A DNA stretch of 22,019 nt from JAPUIN01 sp041580375 (lineage in GTDB: Bacteria; Acidobacteriota; Polarisedimenticolia; Gp22-AA2): assembly GCA_041580375.1 (NCBI GenBank), contig JBFGDZ010000039.1:1-22019 (forward strand), given 5' to 3'. A program made the translations under genes and the position numbers. The stretch's first letter is position 1. Every line of letters begins with the position of its first letter. The notes below the pieces were generated by a model. It saw only the letters and a program-made list of their open reading frames with translations, had not been told where the DNA came from and ran no database searches. This document shows, in pieces, positions 14,681 through 21,867 of the stretch.

Positions 14681-15517
14681 TCAAAAGGACAGCAGGTCGA
14701 GGAGCGACAGGGGGTCGACGCGGGCGCGGCCGATGCGGGCCCCCCAGTGCAGGTGCGGCCCGGTCACGCGTCCCGTGGCGCCGACCCGCCCGATCACCGC
14801 GCCGGCGGCGACCTCGTCCCCCCGGGCCACGTCCATCTTCGACAGGTGGGCGTAGAGCGTGTAGATGCCGCCGCCGTGATCGAGCACGACGAGGTTGCCC
14901 GAGAAGTAGGTGTCCTGCGCCACCACGACGCGCCCGCGCGCCGCGGCCTCCACCGGTGTCCCGGTCGGCGCCGAGAGATCGATCCCCGAGTGGGGACTGC
15001 GCGGCTTGCCATTGAGGATCCGGCGACGCCCGAAATTCCTCCCCGCGACGTCCGGCAGGGGGCGCTTCACGGCGCCGTCGAACAGTCGATCCGCCGTTGC
15101 GCGCGACCAGATCGCGTTCAGCATCGCCGCCTCCTCCGCGATCCGCTCCTGCACCTCGCGCGGCGGCTCGACGTACTTCGCCTGCACCTGCAGCCTCTCG
15201 GTCGGGTAGTCCTTCGGCTCGACGCGGATGTCCAGGGTCCTCGTCCGGGGCGCGCCGCCGCCGGATGTCTCGACGCGGATCGTCAGCGTGTGCACGCCCG
15301 GCTCGGTGAGGAGGTCGGCCCCCGTGAACGCCACCGCGCCGGAGCCGCCCGGCGCGGGGAGGAAGCGCAGCGTCTGGCCGAGGAACTCGCCCGTGACGCC
15401 GGCCCCTTCGTCCGCGCCGCGCACCACCACCCGCAGAGGCGCGCCGGGCGTCAGGTGCGGGGGCGCGATCTCCACGGTGAAGGACGTCGCGGCCAGCAGT
15501 GCGAGGATCCAGTACAT
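14681..15517 (-). CDS. Secreted M23-family metallopeptidase (LytM-type)
   Basis: 278 aa from the ATG at 15517, chosen because GGGAGG lies about seven bases upstream and a hydrophobic signal (MYWILALLAATSF) follows; an upstream in-frame ATG at 15589 would add 24 residues rich in Pro/Gly. The N-terminal half (about 15-120) looks like beta-sandwich repeats. The C-terminal M23 domain (about 160-275) has the zinc ligands H176 and D180 (PHSGIDLSAPTG) and H257 in HLHW, with YAHL (H224) in place. These enzymes usually cut peptidoglycan cross-bridges in the periplasm or act as activator-type LytM proteins; with all ligands present, activity is plausible. It is divergent from the DUF3179 lipoprotein gene. 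Confidence 0.9.
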   Translation of the reverse strand: MYWILALLAATSFTVEIAPPHLTPGAPLRVVVRGADEGAGVTGEFLGQTLRFLPAPGGSGAVAFTGADLLTEPGVHTLTIRVETSGGGAPRTRTLDIRVEPKDYPTERLQVQAKYVEPPREVQERIAEEAAMLNAIWSRATADRLFDGAVKRPLPDVAGRNFGRRRILNGKPRSPHSGIDLSAPTGTPVEAAARGRVVVAQDTYFSGNLVVLDHGGGIYTLYAHLSKMDVARGDEVAAGAVIGRVGATGRVTGPHLHWGARIGRARVDPLSLLDLLSF

Positions 15518-15544
15518 GCCGTCGCCTCCCGGGTCGGGCCCCCG

Positions 15545-15573
15545 ATTATGAACCGGCCCCGGCCGTGGAACAA
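15545..15573 (-). promoter_or_regulatory. Sigma70-like promoter for the M23 peptidase gene
   Basis: On the minus strand, -35 TTGTTC (15573-15568, three of six consensus bases) and -10 CATAAT (15550-15545, five of six) are separated by 17 bp. The predicted transcript start is about 20 bases before the ATG at 15517, leaving room for the GGGAGG ribosome-binding site. Confidence 0.45.
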
Positions 15574-15625
15574 ATCGGCCCGCCGGCATGTTACCGTGCA
15601 GGACCGATCGGCGGGAGGTTCTTTC

Positions 15626-16789
15626 GTGGATCGTAACGTCTCACCCGCGGTGCTGCTGGTCCTCCTGGCGCCCCTCGTTCTGGCCGCCTGCGGAGAGCGC
15701 GGGGGCGGGGGCGAGACCGCCTCCGGCGACCGGACCATGGAGTCCGGCGCGGGCGCCGCCGCCGGCGCGGCCGGGGCGCCGGATTCGGACGGGAAAGCCG
15801 AGCGGACGGTGCGCACGGTCGACCTGCGCGGCTCGCCGCTGCACATCGTCCTGGCGCCGGACGACATCCCCTCGATCGACGATCCCCGCTTCGTGCGCGC
15901 GGCGGTGGCCGATTTCCTCGAGGACGACGAGCCGATCCTCGGCGTCTTCGACGGCCGCGTGGCGAAGGCGTACTCCCTCTGGCATCTCGACCATCACGAG
16001 ATCGTCAACGACACGCTGGGCGACGAGCCGATCGCCGCCACCTGGTGACCGCTCGCCGGCACGGGCGTCGTGTACGCCCGCAGGGTCGAGGGTGAGACGC
16101 TCTCGCTCGGTGTGAGCGGTTCGCTCTGGAAGGACGCGCTCATCATGTTCGACAGGGGGACCGGCTCGCTCTGGACGCAGGTGACGGGAGAGGCGCTGCA
16201 GGGCCCGCTCGAGGGGCGCCGGCTCCGGACCATCCCTTCGGTGATGACGACCTGGAAGCGCTGGCGGGAGGAGCATCCCGACACCCTCGTCCTGGTCCGC
16301 GGCGAGGACGACGTCCGCTCCGAGCGCTACGTCGAGTACCACGCCTCGGACGAGGAGATGGGGATCTTCGGAACGAAGAACCCCGACGCGCGGCTCGGCG
16401 GGAAGCGCCCGGTCCTCGGCGTCCGGCCGCGGGCGCTGGGTAAGAACGGTTCGATCGCATATGTTTTGGATCGGTTCGCCGTGCTGAACGACGCGATCGC
16501 GGGGTGGCCGGTCGTCGTCGCCGCCGATGCCGGTCCGCCGGCGTCGGGCGGCATCTACCTCCGCACGCTGAGGGGCGAGGTCCTCACCTTCACGTCGGAG
16601 GGTAGTCCGCCGCGGCGGGCGGTCGATGCCGGCACCGGCAGCGTCTGGAATCTTCTGGAGGGCGTGGCGATCGAGGGGCCGCTTCAGGGCACGCGCCTCG
16701 AGGCGGTGCCGTCCGTCACGGCCTACTGGTTCGCCTGGGCGGCGTTCCATCCACAGAGCGACCTGCGTCCGTCGGAGGAAGAAGAGTGA
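15626..16789 (+). CDS. DUF3179 lipoprotein with in-frame TGA at the conserved cysteine; candidate selenoprotein
   Basis: Read through the TGA at 16046-16048, the gene encodes 387 residues. It starts at GTG 15626, six bases after GGGAGGT (15613-15619), and has a strong lipoprotein signal with lipobox LAAC (C22), then a Gly/Ala-rich spacer. The DUF3179 domain begins near residue 68: ILGVFDGRVAKAYSL, HHEIVNDTLGDEPIAATW, then position 141 (TGA), then PLAGTGVVYARRV, LSLGVSGSLWKDALIMFDR and GSLWTQVTGEALQGPLEG. In the family, position 141 is normally the Cys of the W/Y-C-P-L-x-G-T motif, so the TGA replaces exactly one key residue. Both halves are in one frame, full family length is reached, and no ribosome-binding site precedes the second half (first GTG at 16070). 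A SECIS-like hairpin follows the TGA. The alternatives are a nonsense-mutated pseudogene or a base-call error. The family's biochemical function is unknown. Confidence 0.75.
16052..16096 (+). promoter_or_regulatory. SECIS-like stem-loop just downstream of the in-frame TGA
   Basis: Upper stem CGGGCGU (16062-16068) pairs perfectly with ACGCCCG (16074-16080) around a 5-base loop CGUGU (16069-16073). A lower stem CUCGCC (16052-16057) pairs with GGUGAG (16091-16096) with one G-U pair, leaving an asymmetric internal loop. The second loop base is G, 21 nt after the TGA, followed by U. This agrees with the published bacterial SECIS pattern (small apical loop, a G within its first two bases, roughly 16-37 nt from UGA). 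Hairpins are common in GC-rich DNA, so this supports but does not prove selenocysteine insertion. Confidence 0.55.
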
Positions 16790-16795
16790 GGCCCG

Positions 16796-16810
16796 GCCGG
16801 CGGGTCCGGC
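16796..16810. terminator. Short hairpin between convergent genes
   Basis: GCCGG (16796-16800) and CCGGC (16806-16810) form a 5-bp stem with a 5-base loop in the 33-bp gap between the DUF3179 and CobW-type genes. No U-run follows; role is suggested only by position. Confidence 0.25.
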
Positions 16811-16822
16811 GCGCCGCGGCGC

Positions 16823-17935
16823 TCAGAGGGTCGGCCGCCGGTCGCGGTGCACCGGCACCGGCCGCGCGGGGCTGAAGCTTCGCGTTTCGACGGGCTCGAG
16901 GGTGAGCCGGCGCCTGTGCGCCACCGCGCGAAGCGAGCCGTCGACGCGCGCGCGGAGTGTTTCGGGGCGCTCGTGCACGCGGGCGTTGACGGTCAGCGTC
17001 CCCGCGCGGCTCGAACGTCCCATGGCGCGGGTCAGGGTTCCGGGATCGCCGCCGCGCACGATGCTGGCGGCTGCTGCTGCGCCACCTCCGTCCTCGACGA
17101 ATAACACCTTGAGGTGGGCCGGTTCCAGCCGATCCTCCTCGAGCGACGCGCGGACGGCGGACAGTATCTCGAGGACGACGTCGTCCGCGCTGAACGGCTC
17201 CGCGCAGGCGACGCGGAGGCGCGCATTGAGCCATCCGAGCTCGGCCTCGCCCTCGGCGTAGGTGTCGTAGTCGAGATCGAGGATGCGGCGACCGGCCGCC
17301 TCGTCCCGGTCCAGGGCCGCCGCCCACGCGTCGAACCCCTCTCCCGTGAGCGCTGAGACGCGCAGGATCGTCCGGCCGGGGAACTCGGCGGCGAGCGCGT
17401 CTGCGACGCGCGCCGCCCGGACCTCTTCGATCGAGTCGATCTTGGTGAGCAGGATGAGATCGGCCTCCTCCAGCTGCTTGCGGAAGATGTACGCGACGTT
17501 GGAGGAGAAGCCGCCGAACCCGGGCCTGAGGAGCATCCCCTCCGCGCGGTCCGGATCGACGAGGACGGAGTAGGGGGCCACGCGGTACGCGCCGCCGAAC
17601 AGCCGCCGGATCGGGTTGATCACGGTGGCGACGAGATCGGTGCAGGAGCCGACCGGCTCGCCGATCAGCACCTGCGGCCGCTCGTCCGCGCGCAGGCGGT
17701 CCGCCGCCCGCGCCAGATCGTCGAACCGGCAGCAGAAGCAGCCGCCCGCGACCTCCTCGACGCGGAAGCCGCGCACCTTCAGGCTTCCGGTGTCGACGAG
17801 GTCGGCGGCCTGGTCGTTCGTGATCAGGCCGACCTGAAGGCCCGCGCCGTCGTAGCGCCGCGCCAGCTGCGCCAGGGCGGTCGTCTTGCCGGCCCCCAGA
17901 AACCCTCCCACCAGGACGAACCGCGTCGCCATCAT
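16823..17935 (-). CDS. CobW/P47K-family metal-associated GTPase
   Basis: 370 aa. The G3E GTPase features are clear: P-loop GGFLGAGKTT (10-19), GLITND (36-41), the metal-binding GGCFCCR (64-70, the CxCC signature with C66, C68 and C69), and LLTKID (162-167) in the guanine-specificity position where NKxD is usual. A CobW C-terminal-like region follows, ending in a basic tail. Relatives (COG0523) are metallochaperones for zinc, cobalt and other metals. It lies directly after arsM: its ribosome-binding site AAGGA begins at the last base of the arsM stop codon, and its ATG (17935 or the adjacent 17932) is 10 bp downstream, so the two are co-translated. That context suggests a role linked to metalloid methylation, but the metal bound is unknown. 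Confidence 0.88.
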   Translation of the reverse strand: MMATRFVLVGGFLGAGKTTALAQLARRYDGAGLQVGLITNDQAADLVDTGSLKVRGFRVEEVAGGCFCCRFDDLARAADRLRADERPQVLIGEPVGSCTDLVATVINPIRRLFGGAYRVAPYSVLVDPDRAEGMLLRPGFGGFSSNVAYIFRKQLEEADLILLTKIDSIEEVRAARVADALAAEFPGRTILRVSALTGEGFDAWAAALDRDEAAGRRILDLDYDTYAEGEAELGWLNARLRVACAEPFSADDVVLEILSAVRASLEEDRLEPAHLKVLFVEDGGGAAAAASIVRGGDPGTLTRAMGRSSRAGTLTVNARVHERPETLRARVDGSLRAVAHRRRLTLEPVETRSFSPARPVPVHRDRRPTL

Positions 17936-17945
17936 CGGGGATCCT

Positions 17946-18971
17946 TCAGCAGCAGCCGGCCGACCTCACACCGTAGGTCGGCGGTGTGACGAGAAAATCG
18001 TCCCGCGATTCCAGGCGCGCGGCGATCGCGTCCGACACGCTCGCCGGCACGCCGCGCCTGAAGACGAACCGCTCGATCCCCTCCGAGATCGGCCCGGGGC
18101 CGCGGTAGGTCGCCGTGCGGCCGGAGTAGACGCGGGCCGGGGCGACCGGCTCCGGCGTCCTGAGGGCGGCCGCGTCGATGCTTTCCAGCAGGATCGGCTC
18201 CGTCAGCTCCGGGTACTCGACCGGGAGGAGCAGCCGGTACGGCCGCCGCGCGCGGATCAGGATCTCGCCGAATCCGGCGCCGGCAAGCGCCCCGACGTAC
18301 TCGTCGAACGTGATGCACCCGGACACGCAGCGGGCGCGCAGGGTGGCGTTGCGCCGCAGCGCGTCAGGGAGCGGCGCCGTCGTGATCGGATCGCTCGTGA
18401 CGAAGCGCCCTCCGGGGAGGAGGACGCGGCGGATCTCCCTGAGCGCCGCCCGAAGATCATCGCGCGTCAGGACGTTGAACAGGCAGTTCTGCGCGGCGAC
18501 GCCGACGCTCGCGTCGGCCACCGGCAGCGACGCGGCCGACCCGTCGACGAGCGTGACGAACTCGGGGCGGAACCAGGGATTGAGGCGGGCGGCCTCCTCG
18601 AGGTTCTTCGCCGCCTCGGCGCGCATCTCCGCCACCGGATCGACCGCGATCACGCCGCCGGAGCGGCGCCGGAACCACGCGAGCTGGAGCGCCTCGAGCC
18701 CGCCCCCCACGCCGACGTAGAGGACCGGCGCGTCGCCCGCCAGGTCGTCCGGCTCGACGGTCGACCCGCAGCCGTAGTTCATCTCCTGCATGCGCTGCGG
18801 AACGACCAGCCCGGGCAGCCGGCGCAGCGCGCCCTCCACGCAGCACAGGGCTTCGTCAGGGGTCGCGGCGGCCTCGGCGTACACCTCGCGCACGCGATCC
18901 AGGTACCCGGCCGGAGCATCGCCGGGCTCGCCGGCCCCCGGCCCCTCGTTCATCCTCCCGGTCGTCGACAT
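17946..18971 (-). CDS. arsM: Arsenite S-adenosylmethionine methyltransferase, arsenosugar-type
   Basis: 341 aa. The class I methyltransferase core (about 80-200) has the SAM motif VLYVGVGGGLEALQ (83-96), acidic IAVDPVAEM (108-116) and LPVADASVGVAAQNCLFNVL. The full set of arsenic-site cysteines expected for ArsM is present: C44 in ALCCV, C68 in MNYGCGS, C163 in AAQNCLFN and C215 in RARCVSG. The C-terminus ends in Gly-Cys-Cys, as in ArsM proteins of arsenosugar pathways, and the opening YLDRVREVYAEAAATP is also typical of them. The predicted reaction is stepwise SAM-dependent methylation of As(III) in the cytoplasm. The ATG at 18971 has GGAG eight bases upstream. It is the first gene of an operon with the CobW-type GTPase and divergent from an MFS transporter. 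The radical SAM partner ArsS is not in the window. Confidence 0.85.
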   Translation of the reverse strand: MSTTGRMNEGPGAGEPGDAPAGYLDRVREVYAEAAATPDEALCCVEGALRRLPGLVVPQRMQEMNYGCGSTVEPDDLAGDAPVLYVGVGGGLEALQLAWFRRRSGGVIAVDPVAEMRAEAAKNLEEAARLNPWFRPEFVTLVDGSAASLPVADASVGVAAQNCLFNVLTRDDLRAALREIRRVLLPGGRFVTSDPITTAPLPDALRRNATLRARCVSGCITFDEYVGALAGAGFGEILIRARRPYRLLLPVEYPELTEPILLESIDAAALRTPEPVAPARVYSGRTATYRGPGPISEGIERFVFRRGVPASVSDAIAARLESRDDFLVTPPTYGVRSAGCC

Positions 18972-18992
18972 TCGATCGTCTCCGCTTCGAGG

Positions 18993-19022
18993 TTGATACC
19001 ACGGCGAGCGTCCCCATCACAA
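18993..19022 (-). promoter_or_regulatory. Candidate promoter for arsM
   Basis: On the minus strand, -35 TTGTGA (19022-19017) and -10 TATCAA (18998-18993) are separated by 18 bp, each matching four of six sigma70 consensus bases. It lies in the 86-bp divergent region shared with the MFS gene, about 22 bases before the arsM start. No obvious ArsR-type operator is visible. Confidence 0.4.
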
Positions 19023-19057
19023 CGGGTGGGGCGGGGAGGTTATTCCATGGGGGCGTG

Positions 19058-20347
19058 ATGCGCCGGAAGCGCGAATGCGGCATGATCGGCCGGATGAACG
19101 ATCGTGCCCTGCTCTACGCGGCGGCCTCGCTGCGCTCGCTGGCGACTGGCATGATCGGCGTCCTCGTCGGCGTCCACCTGGCGAAGCTCGGCTTCGACGC
19201 CGCCGCCATCGGCGCCGTCGTCGCCTCGGGCCTGGCGGGCGCGGCCCTCGCCGCGCTCCTGATCACGTTCTTCGGCGATCGCTGGGGCCGCCGGCGCTGT
19301 CTCGTGCTGCTGGCGCTGCTGACCGCCGGGGGCGGCCTGCTGTTCGCAGCGATCTCGGCCCCGCTGCCGGCGGCGGCGGCCGCGTGCCTCGGCATGGTCA
19401 ACGGCATGGGGCGGGACCGCGGCGCGTTTCTGATCCTCGATCAGGCGATGCTACCGGCGACGACGGGCGACGCGGACCGGACCAGCACGTTCGCCTGGTA
19501 CAACGTCCTGCAGGACGGGGGCGGGGCGATCGGGGGCCTCCTCGCCGGCGCGCCGGCCGCGATCCGCTATCTGAGCGGGGCCGGGGAGGTCGAATCGCTG
19601 CGCGGCGGGATCGTCGCCTATTCACTTCTCTATCTGGCCGTCGCGGTGCTCTATATGCGGCTTTCGCGGGGCGTGGAGATCGCTCGCGCGGCGGCCGGCG
19701 ACGACCCGGAGGGCGGCGCGGCCGTACCCGGCGCGCCCGCCTCGCGCCTGTCGCCCGCGAGCCGCCGGATCCTCGCGCGGATCGTCCCTCTGTTCGCCCT
19801 CGACAGCCTGGCCGGCGGTCTCCTGACGACGGCGATCCTCTCCTACTTCTTCTACAGCCGGTTCGGCGTCGACGAAGCGGTGCTCGGCCCGCTCTTCTTC
19901 GCGGCGCGCGTCGCCAACGCGGCGAGCCACCCGGCGGCGGCCTGGCTGGCGCGGCGGCTCGGCCTCGTCAACACGATGGTCTTCACGCACATCCCCGCGA
20001 ACCTGCTGCTGATCGCCGTCGCGTTCGTCCCCGGCTTCCCTCTGGCCGCGGCGCTCTTCCTCGTGCGGGAGGCGCTGGTGGAGATGGACGTGCCGACGCG
20101 GCAATCGTACGTGATGGCGGTCGTGCGCCCCGGGGAGCGCACCCTGGCCGCCGGCGTGACCAACCTTGTGCGCGTCGGCGCCTGGGCCGTGGGCCCGTAC
20201 GCGTCGGGGCTGTTCATGGGGAGCGTGACGCTGGCGGCGCCGCTCGTCGTCGGCTCGGGGATGAAGGTGATCTACGACCTGCTGCTGTTCACGGCGTTTC
20301 GCCGCCTCCGTCCGCCGGAGGAACGTGGCGCGGAGCGCGCGAACTGA
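19058..20347 (+). CDS. MFS transporter, divergent from arsM
   Basis: About 429 aa with 11-12 hydrophobic segments in two halves separated by a hydrophilic loop (about 200-235). The MFS loop 2-3 signature is present as FFGDRWGRRRCLVLL. Other visible features are GMGRDRGAFLILDQAMLP in the fourth/fifth segment region and REALVEMDVPTRQSYVMAV near segment 10. The substrate cannot be read from sequence; position next to arsM makes export of a methylated or organic arsenical a reasonable guess, by analogy with ArsJ and other ars-linked MFS proteins. The start is uncertain: GTG 19055, ATG 19058 and ATG 19094 are all in frame. I favour 19058 because a strong GGGGAGGT lies upstream and a tiny open frame (19047-19058) ends on it in a TGATG overlap. 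Confidence 0.82.
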   Translation: MRRKRECGMIGRMNDRALLYAAASLRSLATGMIGVLVGVHLAKLGFDAAAIGAVVASGLAGAALAALLITFFGDRWGRRRCLVLLALLTAGGGLLFAAISAPLPAAAAACLGMVNGMGRDRGAFLILDQAMLPATTGDADRTSTFAWYNVLQDGGGAIGGLLAGAPAAIRYLSGAGEVESLRGGIVAYSLLYLAVAVLYMRLSRGVEIARAAAGDDPEGGAAVPGAPASRLSPASRRILARIVPLFALDSLAGGLLTTAILSYFFYSRFGVDEAVLGPLFFAARVANAASHPAAAWLARRLGLVNTMVFTHIPANLLLIAVAFVPGFPLAAALFLVREALVEMDVPTRQSYVMAVVRPGERTLAAGVTNLVRVGAWAVGPYASGLFMGSVTLAAPLVVGSGMKVIYDLLLFTAFRRLRPPEERGAERAN

Positions 20348-20348
20348 C

Positions 20349-20379
20349 GAGCCGGGGGAATCGATCCCCGGGCCGGCTC
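20349..20379. terminator. Bidirectional hairpin filling the gap between convergent MFS and NCS1 genes
   Basis: Arms GAGCCGG (20349-20355) and CCGGCTC (20373-20379) enclose a further GGGA/TCCC pairing around ATCGA. The 31-bp structure occupies almost the whole 32-bp gap and abuts the stop codon of the minus-strand permease. It is nearly symmetric, so it could end transcripts from both sides, though no U-run follows. Confidence 0.5.
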
Positions 20380-21867
20380 CTAGATGTTCGGCTGCCGCAG
20401 CCTTCGCCCCCCGGGGGGGGCCGTGGCGTCCGCCCCGCGCGGCCGGACCGGGGCGATCGTCATCCAGGCCCAGTAGATCAGGGCCGGCACGATCGCGGCC
20501 GGGAGCGAGGCGCTGATGAAGCGGAACAGCGTGCGCGCCTCGAGCGAGATCGGGTCGAACAGGTAAAAGTAGAGCGCCTGGCCCGCCACCAGCGAGACGA
20601 ACGCGGCCCAGTTGAAGCCGCGGGAGAAGTGATACTCGCCCGACGGGTGATCCTCGAAGACCGACCAGATGTCCAGGCGGCTCTTCCGGACCAGGAAGAA
20701 ATCCGCGAAGAGGATCCCGGAGATCGGCGCGTACAGCGTCCCGTTGTAGGCGAGGTACGCGTCCCCCATGTCGTACAGCTGCGCCGGCCAGAAAACGAAC
20801 GGCAGGCAGGGGACGAGCGTCCACGCGATGATCTGCCACCAGGGGCGCGTCCTGAGACTCTTGAGGTGCCGCAGCGACAGGCCGGTGGCGTAGATCGAAA
20901 CGGCCGACGACGAGACGTTGGCGAGCCCGACGAAGACGAGCGCCATGAGGCCCATCGCGACGCCCCCGATCGGGATCATCCACTCGGTCGGATCGTCGGT
21001 CCGCACCACGAGGCTGGAGACCAGCGACACGCAGCAGACGAGCGACATCAGGACGCCGAGCTGGATCAGCTCGGGATAGACGGCGTTGCGCCGCGTGTTC
21101 GTGTTGCGCGCCAGAAACCCGATCCCGCCCCACCAGGAGATGCCGGAGGCGACGCCCCACTCGAAGACGATCATGTAGTTGAGCCACGGGTCCTCGAGGG
21201 GATCGAGAGGGGCGGCGGCGACGATCTCGCTCCAGCCGTGCTTGTAAAAAAGGAGCGCCGTCATGACGACGGTGAGCACACCGAGCCCCGGCCCGATGAA
21301 CGCGTTCGTGACGTTCAGCAGGTGCACGCCGCGGGTGACGATGACGTAGGTCAGCCAGATCCCGAGGGCGACCCCCAACCCGACCACCCAGCCGCCCGGG
21401 TCCCACCCCAGGCCGCGCAGGATGTTGCGGATCCCGTTGCCGAACATCACGAGAATCAGGCCGGTCCATCCGATCATGTTGATCAGGTAGAAGACGAGGA
21501 TGATCTTCGCGCCGCGCTGTCCGAACGCGGTCTTGCAGTAGTCGATCTGCTCCAGGCCGTAGCGCTGGCAGGCGAGCGACAGCGCCATCGTCGTGATGAA
21601 CGTGCCGACGATGCTCCCTGAGACCAGGCAGATGATGCCGTCGACGGCGCCGACCAGGTCGGCGGCGTAACCACCGATCATGAAGCACCAGGTGGCAACG
21701 GCGTAGGCGAAGCAGGTGGCGTGCGCCCCGCCCGTGTGGTACTCGCGCTCGGCGGGGAGGAGCGGAAGGCGGCCGAACAGGCTCTCCTGGCGGATGAGCG
21801 CCTCGTCCACCGCGCCGGAGGGTCCGGGCCGGCCCGCCGCGCGGGCGTCGCCCCGCGAATCCGACAT
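20380..21867 (-). CDS. NCS1-type nucleobase/hydantoin-like permease
   Basis: 495 aa from the ATG at 21867. The sequence fits the purine-cytosine permease/NCS1 family of cation-coupled importers: a cytoplasmic N-tail, RLPLLPAEREYHTGGAHATCFAYAVATWCFM at the first helix, LINMIGWTGLILVMFGNG, GVASGISWWGGIGFLARNTNTRR, LANVSSSAVSIYATGLSL, and YNGTLYAPISGILFADFFLVRKSRLD near the tenth helix, with about 12 membrane segments. Substrates in the family include cytosine, uracil, allantoin, hydantoins and thiamine precursors; none can be chosen here. The start is set by a TGATG overlap with the upstream small membrane protein gene; an alternative ATG 12 bp earlier would lie inside that gene. The pair therefore looks translationally coupled. 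Confidence 0.82.
   Translation of the reverse strand: MSDSRGDARAAGRPGPSGAVDEALIRQESLFGRLPLLPAEREYHTGGAHATCFAYAVATWCFMIGGYAADLVGAVDGIICLVSGSIVGTFITTMALSLACQRYGLEQIDYCKTAFGQRGAKIILVFYLINMIGWTGLILVMFGNGIRNILRGLGWDPGGWVVGLGVALGIWLTYVIVTRGVHLLNVTNAFIGPGLGVLTVVMTALLFYKHGWSEIVAAAPLDPLEDPWLNYMIVFEWGVASGISWWGGIGFLARNTNTRRNAVYPELIQLGVLMSLVCCVSLVSSLVVRTDDPTEWMIPIGGVAMGLMALVFVGLANVSSSAVSIYATGLSLRHLKSLRTRPWWQIIAWTLVPCLPFVFWPAQLYDMGDAYLAYNGTLYAPISGILFADFFLVRKSRLDIWSVFEDHPSGEYHFSRGFNWAAFVSLVAGQALYFYLFDPISLEARTLFRFISASLPAAIVPALIYWAWMTIAPVRPRGADATAPPGGRRLRQPNI

Noticed and set aside
15626..16048. DUF3179 gene split by a frameshift
   Set aside because: Both halves are in the same frame; only a single TGA separates them, so an insertion or deletion is not the cause.
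16070..16789. Second half of the DUF3179 gene as an independent protein starting at GTG 16070
   Set aside because: No ribosome-binding site precedes it, and the start would fall inside the conserved motif of the domain, leaving half a fold.
19075..21688. Long open frames over the MFS and NCS1 genes on both strands
   Set aside because: They are out-of-frame shadows; membrane-helix patterns and family motifs appear only in the chosen frames.
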